A DNA stretch of 64,000 nt from Ctenosaura bakeri (Eukaryota > Chordata > Lepidosauria > Squamata > Iguanidae), in contig CAOLHI010001814.1 of the NCBI GenBank assembly GCA_948474755.1, positions 248,001-312,000 on the forward strand. Reading direction: 5' to 3'. A program made the translations under genes and the position numbers. Positions 37,120-49,488 of this stretch are shown piece by piece; within the stretch, counting starts at the first letter, position 1, and every line of letters begins with the position of its first letter. The notes under the pieces are model-generated. The model had not been told where the DNA came from. It saw nothing but the letters and a program-made list of their open reading frames with translations, and searched no databases.

Positions 37120-38021
37120 GCATGGTGGCGTGTTTGCAGTGCCCAGATGGACAGTATTCAAACAACGATCAGAATATGTGCATTCCAAAACATATCACCT
37201 TCTTGTCTTACAACGAACCTTTGGGTATCATTTTTGCCATACTGTCCATGTCTTTTGTTTTCATCACAGCTTTGGTGCTTTTAATCTTCATTAAGTTCCA
37301 AGATACAGCTATAGTCAAAGCTAACAACCGGAAACTATCCTAAATTCTACTCATCTCCCTTTTACTTTCATTCACTTGTGCTTTACTGTTCATTGGCCAA
37401 CCTCAGACTGTAACATGCTTGCTTCAACAAACAGCTCTTGGAATCATCTTCACCGTGGCTGTATCATGTGTGTTGGCCAAAACTGCAATTGTGGTTCTAG
37501 CTTTCAAGGCCACTAAGCCAACATCCCCCATGAGGAAACGGTTGGGAAAACCACTGACCACCTCCATTATTTTATCCTGTTCTTCTGTTCAAGTCATTAT
37601 TTGTATGGTGTGGCTGATAAACTCTCCACCATTTCCAGATTTTGATATGCAGTCAATGGCCAAAGAAATTGTTTTAGAGTGTAATGAGGGTTCCCCTGTC
37701 ATGTTCTACAGTGCCCTTGGCTTTATGAGTTTCTTGGCCATTGTCACTTTCGTCATGGCTTTCTTAGCCAGGAAGTTACCTGACAGTTTTAATGAAGCCA
37801 AGTTTATCACCTTCAGCATGTTGGCATTTTGCAGTGTTTGGGTCTCTTTTGTTCTAACTTACCTGAGCTCTAGAGGAAAGGACATGGTGGCAGTTGAGAT
37901 CTTCTCCATTTTAGCCTCTAGTGCTGGGCTACTGATATGTATCTTTTCCCCAAAAATCTATATAATTTTGGTGAGGCCTGAACTGAACAACAGAAAGCAG
38001 CTGATGAGGCCAAAGATCTGA
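37120..38021 (+). pseudogene. V2R-C exon 6 with internal TAA
   Basis: A 902-bp terminal exon after TTTTGCAG, the same length as in B and E, so there is no frameshift. TAC became TAA at 37341-37343. The rest ([39 protein letters not shown]) is open. Confidence 0.93.
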
Positions 38022-38428
38022 ACAATTGAAATACTCATGGCATTTGATCTATTTAATTCAGTTCAGATTAGTTCTATTGCATGTGGCTATGGCACTTTCA
38101 GAATTTGTCGTTAGTTTTGTTCTGTTTCTCCAAACCTCACCTGCATTTTCTTCCTCAATTTGTTTTCTTTAATCATATTCTATGATTTTGCTTTCCATTC
38201 CCCCCTAAACATGCATAGCTGGAAAATAACTCATATTTTGGAACAGGAATCCTACTGTCCAGTTTCTAATGTATTTGGTCTCGTGTATGAATGTATTCAT
38301 TGTATTCAGCTGGAATTCTTAGAATTTCACCAAATAGTAGATAAGAAGATGAGGAATCATAAAATCCCCTTGTTTGGAGGAACCAAATTTAATGTTGTGG
38401 GTAAATCCATTTTTTTTTTACCACCACC

Positions 38429-38434
38429 AATAAA
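38429..38434 (+). terminator. Candidate polyadenylation signal of V2R-C
   Basis: AATAAA in the phrase CACCAATAAACATTTC, about 410 bp after the stop codon. The same phrase follows V2R-B (24118) and V2R-E (58935). Confidence 0.5.
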
Positions 38435-38469
38435 CATTTCCAGATGATGATGACGAAGACGACGATGAT

Positions 38470-40584
38470 GATCATTTGCCATTTTTACGCGTCATCTCTT
38501 TTGGACATCAGTTGAGGTATCTGAAATTTTTTTAAAAAAAGAGAGAATATGAGCTTTAAGTATTGCTGCTGTGCTTGACTACTCCTTCAATTTCTCTTTG
38601 AAATGTATAAAATTTCATATATAATTCTGTGATGTTATTTGCTTTACATTCCTAATAATGATAATGCCCGAGTATCTAAATCCAGAAAAACTAAATCTGA
38701 AATCCGTGTGAGTGTGCTAGTTCAACCACATTATTTTTCCAAATTAATTTAAGAGAAGTATGATCCAAAAGCATACCATTGCAAAATAAACTTTTTGTAT
38801 ATGAGGAGCTAGAGAACTAGAATTTGATATGTGCTCTGTTCTAGATTAAAAAGAGTATGTTTTAGAGAAATAGTTGTCCCTTCCATATGGAGCAAATTGC
38901 CTTAAACTCCCTCCAAATGACTCTCATCTATAAGTCCACTAATTTGTTTTCCTTCAGGAAGGTCATTTCTATGTTGATGTAGAATCCAATTTCCTATCAA
39001 CACCACAGTTTGTGTCCTCACCTAAAATAAAGTCTCCCTTAATTATTAATTAATAAAAATCTACTTGATGGATCTCTTCTAATTGACTGATTGCTTCAAA
39101 TCTGTATTGTTTCATAAATAATATCACAACCTTTTGGACCCTAGAAGAAAATCTTGTGGGGAAAAAAATTCTCCCAATATGAGATGTGACAGAATTTTTT
39201 GCACTTTCTGTTATAAGTTTGTTTCTGGGAGGAATATTGTTGAGTGGAAAGAAATAGAAAATAATCACATTGGCCATCGTGAATAATAGTATAATAGAAT
39301 CATGAATAATAGAAAATAACAATAACAATAGCAGTAGCAAATAATACCAACATGAAAACTGCTGTATGAGATTTCTTTATTTCTCTTTCACCCTCACACT
39401 CAAACATTCCCAATCCATGCTCCCTATCCACCGCAATATCTCCACCCATCCAACATAGAGGACATCATGCCACCATTTATCCCTGAAGAGCTGTTTCATT
39501 GTGAGCACTTTGCAGAAGCCAAGAGCCCTGGCTCTTGTGGCAAAATCCCTCCCTCTCTTACCCCTTCACTCACCACATGTCCTCTGATTGTCTTTAGAGA
39601 ATAACTGTGAGTCAACAGCTAAAATACCAAACAGTATTGTTCCATACATATATAATCATCTAGCATCTTTCTTTTTAATGAAGAATGAAGCAATACAACC
39701 TAGTAATGGATGGTGGTTGTTTTATTGTGGACTGCCTTGTCATCCAGCAACAACATCAGTGGATGACCTGATAGGTCCATCTAGATCTGTTGGATGTGAA
39801 AAGGACCAGAACACTGGATATGACTATCTCTCCCTTACCTTTTCCTCTTGCCTAGCCTATCCAATCCCCAGCCCCTTCCTCTAACCAAGATGATTCTAAC
39901 TGGGGCACCCCATTCCTTGAGATTTATCCAAACACATGTGCAATCACACAGTACACAATAGCAGAAGGTCATCTGAAGTGGAGCCAAGCCTAACAGTAGG
40001 AAGGCCTAAGGTGGTCACATATATAGTCCATTCTTTTATATCTCTGCCATCCTGTTCAGTTTTGTCACCATATCCCCATTTTCCACCACTACTTTTCACA
40101 CCTAGCACTGCAAGAACCAAGTAATGCAAAACTGCAACTTACACTAATGTTAAGAGACACTCTCTGGATTTTGCAAGGTGGAGTAACAGAGAATGAAGAG
40201 AGTCAGGAAATACAGATCCTAATTGCTGATGTTGTGTCTTGCCTTCTCCTTAGAAAAATACTCTGGAAAGAGAGAAGAGGGAATTTCATTATTTCTTTCA
40301 CACCTACTTCTCTGTTTTCCTCCATCTGTACCCTACAGGTCCTACACTTCCTTTTGTTCCCTACACTTTTATCTTGTGTTCAATTCAGGCATTCACACAG
40401 ATGCATACACTTCACAGTCCTCTCTCTTTTCTTTTTCAGTAGCAGAGAAAGAGTATTCTGCATTTCCTCTGTTGGGGCTCTCTTTCTTCCTGTTCCCCAC
40501 ACAGATACATGCAATTCTTCCCCTTTTTCCTTCAGTTAAAACTATCCATCAGCCGAAGGCTTAGAACCTTTGGCCCATAGCTGA
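38470..40584. other. Extra intergenic DNA between V2R-C and V2R-D, no gene seen
   Basis: About 2.1 kb that unit B lacks. The last part (about 40380-40580) is similar to 47430-47670 after V2R-D (AGCAGAGAAAGAG, ATGCAATTCTTCCCC-like). No homologous protein is recognised in any frame. Confidence 0.5.
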
Positions 40585-43238
40585 AAAGTTAGGAAACCAC
40601 AGGGTTTCTTCACCTGGCCTTGCACATTTCTTCTGTCAAGTGATCATAGATTAGGGATAAAAGGCAGTTTAAAACTCAGCAAAAACAGCAGTCTTGTGGA
40701 ACTTTAAAGCTTAACAGATTGCATTTGAGGTAAGACTTTGGGAGGCACTTCACTAGATGCATGTGAATCTTACATGAAAATATTTTCCTCAGGTTATTGG
40801 ACTGGTTGTTCATTTTTGGACTTTGGCCTTGGGCATCACTGAGAAGTGCTGGAGATGTGGAATATCCAGAACACACACATCCAACTGCCTGGTGTGGGCC
40901 TGCCCAAGAGGTGTCTCATTTGGGGCTGTGAAGGAGACACAGGGGGAGACCTGGCTTGAAGGCAGCCAATCACAGCTCAGAGAGGCTGTGGTGAACGAGG
41001 CTGAGGCCAAACAAGAGGTAACCGATGCAGAAGCACTTCTCTATGAGTGTCAGACAGGGTTTTACTTTGATAGAGAAACTATTTGAGGTTTGAAGAGAAA
41101 TGTGGATGTCAGAGGCCATTTCCACATGGGTTATTTAAAACGGTGCAGTGCATCTTCCACGAAGGATGTCTGCACCTTGGAGTGGACTGGGTTCGGACTA
41201 CTTACCTAGATCCACACCTCATTCCGCTCTGGAATGACCCCAAGTGGTCCTCCAGTGTGCTTTTGAAAGACCTGATTTTTTCCGGTCTTTCAAAAGTACG
41301 GAGCACGCCACTGTGAGCCTGCTCCCTTGTTCAGATTCGCAGGCTCTCACCAATGCAAGCCTGCAATCTGCCAAGGGCGGGCTTTAGGCTGGCGAGCTTC
41401 ACTGGTTGGTCGAGACCCACAATCAACTGGAAGCTGCCATTTTGGATGCCGGAGCAGTGCGGATCTATGACCACACACTGCTCCTCCTCACCCCGGACCA
41501 GACCGGACCACCAGAAGATCCAGTAAGTAGCAGTGCGGGGCGATTCGCTTGCCCTGTGCGGAAATGGCCAGAGAGATAGAACTATTATTCTGAAGGAAAA
41601 ATTTACTACAGTTCTGGGGAGTCTAAGAGAATAGAATATTAGGGACTTATGTAATGTTATCCTGGGTTTAATAAACGTATTATAGTTGTTTTAAAACTGC
41701 CTCTGGTTTTCTCTATCAAGCCTGCATTGGAGTCAGGCCAGGCATACAATTACTCAACCCACACAACAACACGACCCAGGTCTACATTTCAGGAGGTCAC
41801 ACTAAAGTCCAGGAACTTACTCCAGAAAGTGAGAAACAAGAGCAGGGTGAGTGGCTGGATTCCTAGGGGTGGACTTGCAAAGATCTGTCATGGGGACTAA
41901 TATTTGCATATGAGTCAGCATGCTTTTCAGATCCTACTGTATATTTCAGAAGATAGATGCCGTGTTTCCGTGGACCTCAGCAGACTGGACCTACTTAATA
42001 CCCAGAATACATGGCGTTTTAGGCATGCACCCTTTAGAAAACATTTCAAGACTGAGTTAAAAGAAACATTGAATGAAGCTTTAGAGCAGTGGGCACACAG
42101 GATTTTCATCATATCAGAAGACACAATGTAGGGCAATACATATTTTCCTTTCATGGGTCATGCAAATACCCCCCGATCAGCTTCCAAACCATTTCATTTG
42201 TATCTACAAAACTCGTCTTGTTCAGGCTAAATTTGTTCTGTTCATTTATATGGATTTAATTGGGGTGGTTTGCAGTCCTAGGGAGCTCCTCTTGGTCTGA
42301 CAAATATCTTTAATACTTCATCTGGAAAGACATCAACTAATTCTTTTGTGTCACTTAAAGTTTGTAAACAGATATGGAGTTCAGACGGATATAGTGTGAA
42401 AACATATAAACGGCTGTACTTTGGAAGAATTTTTTTTCCCAAGTTTGAAGTGACCACTTCACTTTGAAGAACCACAACCTGCCTTTTTAAGACCTCCTTT
42501 TTCTCATGGTTCCATTGTTTGGAAGGGATGTTGAATCATTACCAATTCATGACATTTGCTCTCCCACTGAGTAGAACACCAAAGAAGATTTCAGTTGAGA
42601 GGAGATAAATAGGGGTTTTTACCCCTTTCATTTGCTCATTGAATTAGTCACACTAAGAAGGTGATTGCCTTAGCTGCAATTTTCATCTCAGCTACGACTG
42701 CACTTTCTCCAATTCCTTGGAGATTTCTAGGTAGACCAAGCAGAAAACAAGCAAGAAAGAAGACTGAAGAAAACAAAGTGCTCTGATGCTGTAGATTCCC
42801 ACTAGTCATCATTGAAAGCAGTGTACAAGCCTGTCCCAAAGCATCTGTGGGATTGAGTTTGAACTGGACTAGGTAATTTGAATTTCTTTCCCACTGGGAA
42901 AAAAATGAACCATTTTCACCTTGGTTTGTCCTACTAATTTCTGTGGAAACTGAGTTCAAACAGTTTAGTCCAGATCCACCCAAGGACTACATAACCTGAA
43001 ATTCTGAGTCACTGTCTCTCCTGCAATTATCAAAACAACCATGATTATTTCTATTTCTTCTTACTGGCCTTAGGAAATTTATGCAGTACAAAATAATGAA
43101 TTAAGAGTAATAGGTGCTAAAAATTCCCTTTGCTATATTCAAAACAGGACAGAGGCAGGCAAGTTCTCAATTTCCACATTTACATTCAGGCTGCTATATC
43201 TGCTGGGGAAAAAATAGCTATTGGGACGAGGCTGTGTT
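40585..43238. other. Duplicated intergenic block upstream of V2R-D
   Basis: Paralogous to 24150-26415. It contains the MITE at 41114-41569. The TATA position reads CTAAAAATTCCC at about 43116. It stops at the L1 where exon 1 would follow. Confidence 0.6.
41114..41569. mobile_element. GGCCATTTCC-ended MITE upstream of V2R-D
   Basis: A 456-bp element with ends GGCCATTTCCACA and GTGCGGAAATGGCC, flanked by AGA at 41111-41113 and 41570-41572. The empty site is seen in unit C (GTCAGAGAGACAG at about 24648). No transposase. Confidence 0.83.
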
Positions 43239-43240
43239 TC

Positions 43241-45975
43241 TTTTTTTTTAACAAAAAAATTATTATTTTCCATAGCACATACAAACAGAGATATACATCA
43301 CCATATCCCTTCTCCCCACCACACTAACCTATATTATTCTTCCCCAGTCAAGTCATTACTATCTTTTCCATAATGAATTCTCCATTTTTACACAAATACA
43401 TTTTTGCCTAATCATCACATGTGTTTACATTTTTATCCAATCCATTACCCCTTTCCATTCTCTTTCAAGGTTCTGAACAAATTTGTTTTTTAGAGAATAT
43501 GCTAATTTTTCAGTCTCAATCATATCCAACACTTTTAGTTTCCATTCTTTGAAATTAATCACTATTTTTTCTTTCTAATGCTGAGCATATGTCAGCCGTG
43601 CCACTGTAATCAAATACTATATTGTCTTTTCATGTCTTCTAATCTCTCAATTCTGATCTAATATATTCAACAAATAAAATTCCGGTGTGAATTCAAAATT
43701 CACTTTACAAACTTTTTGAATTACATCATGAATTTCCTTCCAAAATTTCTTTGCATTTTGACAAGTCCACCACATATGAAAAAAGGTTCCCACCTTCTCC
43801 CCACATTTCCAACACTTCTCATCTCCATTTTTTGTTATTTTTTGCAACCTCTCCAGAGTCATGCATCATCTTATAGAAATTTTCTCTTAAATTTAAATTC
43901 AGAGTAAATTTTACATCTGTTTTCCATCCTTTTTTCCCAAGCATTGAATTCAATTGGATGACCTACATTTAGTCTTTTAATCATTGTCCTTTTTATTATG
44001 TCTGCTTCCATTTCACTATTTAATAGTGGTTTCTATAGTTTAGAGATTCTCTCCTTTTGATGTTCTTTCAACAGTAAATCCAATTCATTTTTTCTCTCTC
44101 AAATCCATATAGTTTTTGATCCATTTTAAACCTTTCTTTTAATTGTCACCAAGGGAACCTATTTAATTCATGTCCATCAACTTTCAGCTCTTCTGCAGTC
44201 TTCATTCTTGGATTGTCTCCCTCCCATTTTAGTATATCATAATATGCTAATAATTTTCCTTGTTTTGTTGGGGTAATTTTCAACGCTTCCTGAGGTGATG
44301 TCCAAATTGGAAGTTTTATATAATATTTCTGCTTTATCTGTAGCCAAACTTTCAATTTCCGGATGCAACGATTACTTAATTCCTTATTTGCCACTAACTT
44401 GCTATAACACAAATAACCATGCTATCCAAATCTATTGTCAAATTCTTACAAATCTTTTGTCAATTATTTTTCTAACAAAATCCAGTCTTTAATCCAGTTT
44501 GAGCAACAGGCATGGTAGTATATCTTAAGTGATGGTAGATCTAATCTGCCTCTCTCTTTTGCATCCTGTAATATTTTAAATCTTATTCTTGGTTTTTTGC
44601 CCAACCAAATAAATTTTTGAACTTCTTCTTCCCATTCTATAAACACTTTCTCATTTCCAGTTGTTGGTAGATTTTAGGAGAGAAACATAAATTTAGGTAA
44701 TAAAGACATTTTAAAAGCATTGATCCTCCCCAAGAAAGACAGATTTAATTTACTCCATTTCCCCATATCATTTTTAATGTCTTTCTGTGTTTTTTGATAA
44801 TTATTACCACATAATTCTTGATTCTTCTTTATGATAGATAATCCTAAATATTTTATTTTCTTGGTAAGTTGGCATCCTGATTTTTTTCCAACTCTATTTG
44901 CTCTTTTTTCAACATTTTCAGTGTCATTAACACCATCTTTTCCTTATTAATCTTATATCCTGCCACCTGACCAAATCCTTATAGAATTTCCATCAACCTC
45001 TGAATTGATTCTTTTGGGTCTTCAAAAAAAATTACCACATCATCTGCAAAGGCACTAAATTATCAATTCTTCCTTTCTTATTTTCAAAACTTTTATCTCT
45101 GAATCCTCTTTTATCTTCTTTAGCAATACTTCCAAGACAGAAATAAATATTAATGGTGACAGCTGACATCCTTGTCTTACCCCTTTAGAAATGGGGAAGT
45201 TGGCTGAAATATATTCATTTATTAATAATCTTGCAAACTCATCTTGATAGATCATTTCAATCCAAATATAAAAATCATCTCCCAAATTATACTGTTTCAG
45301 TATCTGCTGTATGAATGATTATGAGACATCATTATTATTAGTATTAGTATTAGTATTATTATTATTCTGCATCAAGAAAAATCAATGCAGCTTTCTTCCC
45401 AGGATTTTTATTATAATATTCAATTGCATCAAGTATTATACTCACATTGTTCCTCATAAGTCTGCCTGGCAAAAAGGCTGTTTTCCTCAAACATTTTGCC
45501 AACAGTGTTGCAAAAATTTTATAATCTATATTTAACAAGGAAATAGGTCAGTAATTCTTAACTTCTCTTATGTCTTTCCCTTCTTTAGGAATCAGAACAA
45601 TATCTGATTCTCCCCATGTTTCGGGCTTACCATGTTTTTTTATGTCTACTATGGTTACTCGTAATAGTTTAATCAATTAATTCAGAATTGTTTTGTAATA
45701 TAATGCTGTAAAACCATCCAGACCAGGTGCTTTATCAACTTTTGAATCTTTAATAGCCTCTTCCAACTCCTTAGTTGTTATGGGTTTGTTCAACTGGTTC
45801 TGTGCTTTCTATACTTCTGTTTCCTTTAAGTATCTAGTTAAATCTTTTTCATATTGCTAGGGAGATATTTTCTTTGAAACAATTTGGCAAAATATATTTC
45901 AAATATTTGTTGTTATTTTATCATGATGGGTGATCAGCTTCTTGCTATCTTTCAGTTCTGAAACCAAATTCTTTC
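43241..45975 (-). mobile_element. L1 LINE fragment replacing V2R-D exon 1
   Basis: The minus strand carries broken L1 ORF2 pieces: the GVRQGCQLSPLIF block (about 45160-45200), an FADDV motif (about 45030-45055), FIWLGKKPRI (about 44590) and CWKCGEKVGTFFHMWWTC (about 43780). The poly(A) end is the T run at 43241. Left of it the sequence matches the block just before exon 1; right of it the sequence matches intron 1 (compare 27075). About 750 bp of V2R sequence including exon 1 is missing between. There is no target duplication, consistent with insertion plus deletion. Confidence 0.87.
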
Positions 45976-46737
45976 TTTAAAAACTCCTGGTACCAGTGAT
46001 TTCAGTTACAATATATTTTTCAGCTTGACTAACTTATTGTAATCACTTTGTTAATGAGAAAGGGAGGCTCATTTGCATTCCCTTTGTTCCAGTTTTGCAT
46101 ATATTTCCAATCTATGCCTTTGCATTTCCATCTTCAACTCCTGTTTTTGTTACTGGTAGACCCTGCTGTGGCTTTAATCAGTAAGCCAGCATTATGAAAG
46201 CCAGAGATGAAATTCTTTATTGAAAAGCTTTCCACTTGCTTACCTGATTTTTAATCTCTGTGTATGTGTGTGTGTCTGTGTGTAGTGTTAAAAGCATTAA
46301 ACTGCTGAGAGAAAGAAATCCCTCCCATTGGCCTAAATCTTATTGTTTGTTCTGATTAGAGTAGAACCAGTGAATCAACTTGATTTACTTAAATGTTGAC
46401 TCACCATTCAACAATTGGTTCAGATGGTTTACGCTGTTAACTAACAGGATGCCAGATGCTGACAGGGAGTAACTATATGGACATAAGAATTACATACTCA
46501 AAATAATATTCAAAATATTTTACCCAAAATAAATCTTCAATACTTAAAATAAATTTCTGGCCCATTCATTCTCTGGGCATGGCTTTTGCAAAAACTTCCA
46601 TTTGGTGGATCTCAGGATTTTTGTTCAAAAACAGGGCAGACTCCAGCGGCCACAGTCCACCCTCCTTTATATTACACCATTTGGATGTCTGTTCCTTTCT
46701 TCAATCATTTCTTACCTCAAGGTGCATCCTTCTGTCA

Positions 46738-47159
46738 TTTGTGTGGTGTGGCTGATAATGTCTCCACCATTTCCAGATTTTGATATGCCGTCAATGGCCA
46801 AAGAAATTGTTTTAGAATGTAATGAGGGTTCCCCTGTCATGTTCTACAGTGCCCTTGGCTTTATGAGTTTCTTGGCCATTGTCACTTTCATCATGGCTTT
46901 CTTAGCCAGGAAGTTACCTGACAGTTTTAATGAAGCCAAGTTTATCACCTTCAGCATGTTGGCATTTTGCAGTGTTTGGGTCTCTTTTGTTCCAACTTAC
47001 CTGAGCACTAGAGGAAAGGACACAGTGGCTGTGGAGATCTTCTCCATTTTAGCTTCTAGTGCTGGGCTGCTGTTATGTATCTTTTCCCCTAAGACCTATA
47101 TTATTTTGCTGAGGCCTCAGTTGAACAACAGAGAACAGCTGATAAGGCCAAAGAACTGA
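46738..47159 (+). pseudogene. VMN2R: V2R-D: last half of a seven-helix exon, remnant gene
   Basis: About 140 codons homologous to the second half of V2R exon 6, from [14 protein letters not shown] through [29 protein letters not shown] and [11 protein letters not shown] to RPKN and TGA at 47157-47159. No exon 2-5 sequence precedes it. The V2R homology begins abruptly after 46737, and the bases before it match the intron-1 region of unit C (27600-27800). A 186-codon frame opens at 46602 and crosses this junction, but its first 45 codons are former intron. Exon 1 is also absent, its place taken by an L1 (43241-45975). It cannot make a receptor; a processed-retrocopy origin is excluded by the retained intron and flanking homology. 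Confidence 0.93.
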
Positions 47160-48084
47160 ATAAGTGAAATGTTCGTGGCATTTGATCAATTTAATCAAAT
47201 TGAGATTAGTTCTACGGTAGGTAGCCATGGCACTTTAGGAATTCATGATTAATTTTGTTCTGTTTCTCCAAGCCCCACCTGCATTTTCTTCCTCCACATG
47301 TTTTTTTGAAATCATATTCCATGATTTGGCTTTGCATTCCTCCACCTTATATACTCAGAAAATAAGTGTCCAGTTTCTAATGTATTTTGTCTAATGTATG
47401 AATTACCCCAACCTAGCAACACCCCCGTTTCTTCTCTATCCTTTTTATCTCATGTTTAATCCAGGGTTTGACACAAATTAATAAAATATTTTTGCCTTCA
47501 TTTCACATTCTTCCCTCTTTTTTATCAATAGCAGAGAAAGAGGGTTGTACATTTGCTCTGCTGGGGATCTTTTCCTTCCCAACCCTCACATATATATGTA
47601 CAATTGTTCTTCTTTTTCCATGTGTTAAAACCATCCAAAAGCCAGAGGCATGGAACCTTTGGCTCACAGGAATTATATATAAAAAAACATTCATCAGGGT
47701 ACTGGACTGGTTGTTCATTTTCAGAATTTGGGCTTAGATACCACTGATAAGTGCTAGAGGGGTGGAATATCCAGAACACACACATCTATCTCACCTGGTG
47801 TGAGCCTGACCAATAGTTGTCTGATTTGGGACTGTGAAACAGGCTTTCACCAGACCTAGCTTAAAGGCAAGGAGGCAGCAGTGAGAGAAGATCTGAGGCT
47901 GAACAGGATGTAATTGATGCAGAAGCACTTTTTTGTGAGTGTCAGTCAAAGTTTTACTTTGATAAAAAGTATATTTTATATTTGAAGAAAAGTGTGGATT
48001 TCAGAAAGACAGAACCATTACTCAGAAGGGAACATTAACTGTGGTTTGGAGAAACCTAAACGAATAGAATATTAAAAATTAATA

Positions 48085-49015
48085 CAGTCTTCCCTCCACA
48101 TTTGCAGGTTTAACCATAATGAATTTGATTATTCACAAGGCATGCCCTTTCCTCCTCCCCCATTTTCCTCCCCCCATTTGCTTGCATTCCTCACCCTGGG
48201 CTTGTGAGGCTTCTGTTTAAAATGACATTTTTTTTTCCCTATCTGGGTGAACAGAGCCTCCCTCTCACTGCTGGAAGCTTGTCCTGTCTCCCATGTGGCT
48301 GTTTATTGGTCAGGCAACCAAAATTGTGAAGGATCTGGAATCCATGCCCTACGACGAAGTTCTTAGGGAGCTGGGTATGTTTAGTCTGCAGAGGAGACGG
48401 TTCAGAAGGGACATGATAACCATGTTTAAAGATTTGAAAGGATGTCACATCAAAGAGGAAATGGACTTGTTTTCTACTGCCTCAGACACTAGGACAAGGA
48501 GCAATGGATTCAAACTACAGGAAAAGAGATTCCACCTGAACCTCAGGAAGAACTTCCTGATGGTCAGAGCTGTCCGGCACGAGAATATGCTGCCTCAGAG
48601 TGTGATGGAGTTTCCTTCTTTGGAGGTTTTTAAACGGAGGCTGGATGGCCATCTGTTGGGAGCACTTTGATATGGGTTCCTGCATGGCAGTGGGTTGGAG
48701 TGGATGGCCCCTGTGATTTCTTCCAACTCTATTATTCCATGATTCTATGCTCTCTTTGTTCCTACACCTTCCTTTTCAAGATGGCCAGCAGAAGTCACTA
48801 GAAGGGAAGAACTGCTTTTCTTCCTTTAAGGGGAAAATAATGGCAAGCCTTTTAGGTTGTCTTCCCCACCCCTTGCCACACACCAGGGCCAGATGCAAAG
48901 AAATAGAATGGGAGAACTCTGAAGTTGAATCGTGGGGGAAGGGTGGTTATTAGTAATTTTCTATCTTCGTGGGGGTTCTGTGCCCCTAAGTCTAACGAAT
49001 GTGGAGGGGGAACTG
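48085..49015. mobile_element. Tc1/mariner-like (Tigger-type) element upstream of V2R-E, carrying a CR1 fragment
   Basis: Starts CAGTCTTCCCTCCACATT and ends AATGTGGAGGGGGAACTG, with TA at 48083-48084 and 49016-49017. Units C, D and F lack it at the same place. A CR1-type LINE end (about 48318-48748) is nested inside. Confidence 0.78.
48318..48748 (+). mobile_element. CR1/L2-clade LINE 3' end, nested
   Basis: The plus strand encodes the last part of a CR1-type ORF2: RRRFRRDMITMFKDLKGCH, TRTRSNGFKLQ, FHLNLRKNFLMVR and SLEVFKRRLDGH, ending at TGA. The 3' end is the family's repeated ATTCCATGATTCTATG. It is a fragment of a mobile element, not a host gene. Confidence 0.85.
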
Positions 49016-49294
49016 TATATTGTTCTACTGTGTTTAATAAACCTATCCAAGTTGTTGTTTTAAAACTGCCTCTGGGTCTCTGTATCTGGCTGTCTCTATC
49101 AAGCCTGCATTGGAGTCAGGCCACACATAACAATACTGAACCCACACAACAACATGGCCACAGGTCCTCATATAAAACATGACACTAAGGCCAGGAACAC
49201 AAGCCAGAAAGGAATTAAGTGGGGAGACAAAGTGTCATAATTCCTAGGGGTGGAATTGAGACGATCTGTCAGGGGGATTAGTCTTTGCATCAGA

Positions 49295-49488
49295 GGCTAT
49301 TTCTTCACTACATTGTTAGAGTGCTATTATTCCATTTTGAGTATCCTGTGGAATTCTGGGGTTTGTAGTTTACTGAGGCCAAAGAACTCTCTGGCTGAGA
49401 ATTCCTAATGCCCCCCAAAAAACTGCAAATTCCACAGGATGTTGAAAGTGGAATAGTAGTGCTATAACAGTGTGGTGCAGAAATGTCT
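49295..49488. repeat. Palindromic MITE copy upstream of V2R-E
   Basis: Ends GGCTATTTCTTCACTAC and GTGCAGAAATGTCT. Unit F shows the empty site at about 61405-61430 (TTGCATCAGAGTCAGC), which gives an AGA duplication whose right copy is now TGA. Confidence 0.75.

Larger units (their letters stand above)
26416..38021 (+). pseudogene. VMN2R: V2R-C: six-exon vomeronasal type-2 receptor with a nonsense codon in exon 6
   Basis: Exons 26416-26633, 28264-28555, 33607-34467, 35103-35330, 36692-36818 and 37120-38021 keep all splice sites and match V2R-B in length. A TAA at 37341-37343 replaces the Tyr codon of KLSY after helix 1 (codon 650 of the joined frame); the same frame is then open to TGA at 38019-38021. 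Other departures are Arg for Cys at 36710-36712 in the linker (SLRNENC), Cys for Trp at the end of exon 3 (PSCQ) and Gly for Asp at the start of exon 6. Introns are 1630, 5051, 635, 1361 and 301 bp; intron 2 is swollen by repeats. A product would have one helix at most. I judge it a young pseudogene; a segregating stop or sequencing error is possible. Confidence 0.9.

Noticed and set aside
39050..39340. Minus-strand 96-codon frame between V2R-C and V2R-D
   Set aside because: Leu/Ile-rich from AT-rich and trinucleotide-repeat DNA, with no homologous feature.
46602..46737. N-terminal 45 codons of the V2R-D open frame as a real protein start
   Set aside because: These bases match intron-1 DNA of unit C and only happen to be open.
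48293..48670. 125-codon frame with a conserved-looking sequence
   Set aside because: It is the end of a CR1-type LINE ORF2, not a host gene.
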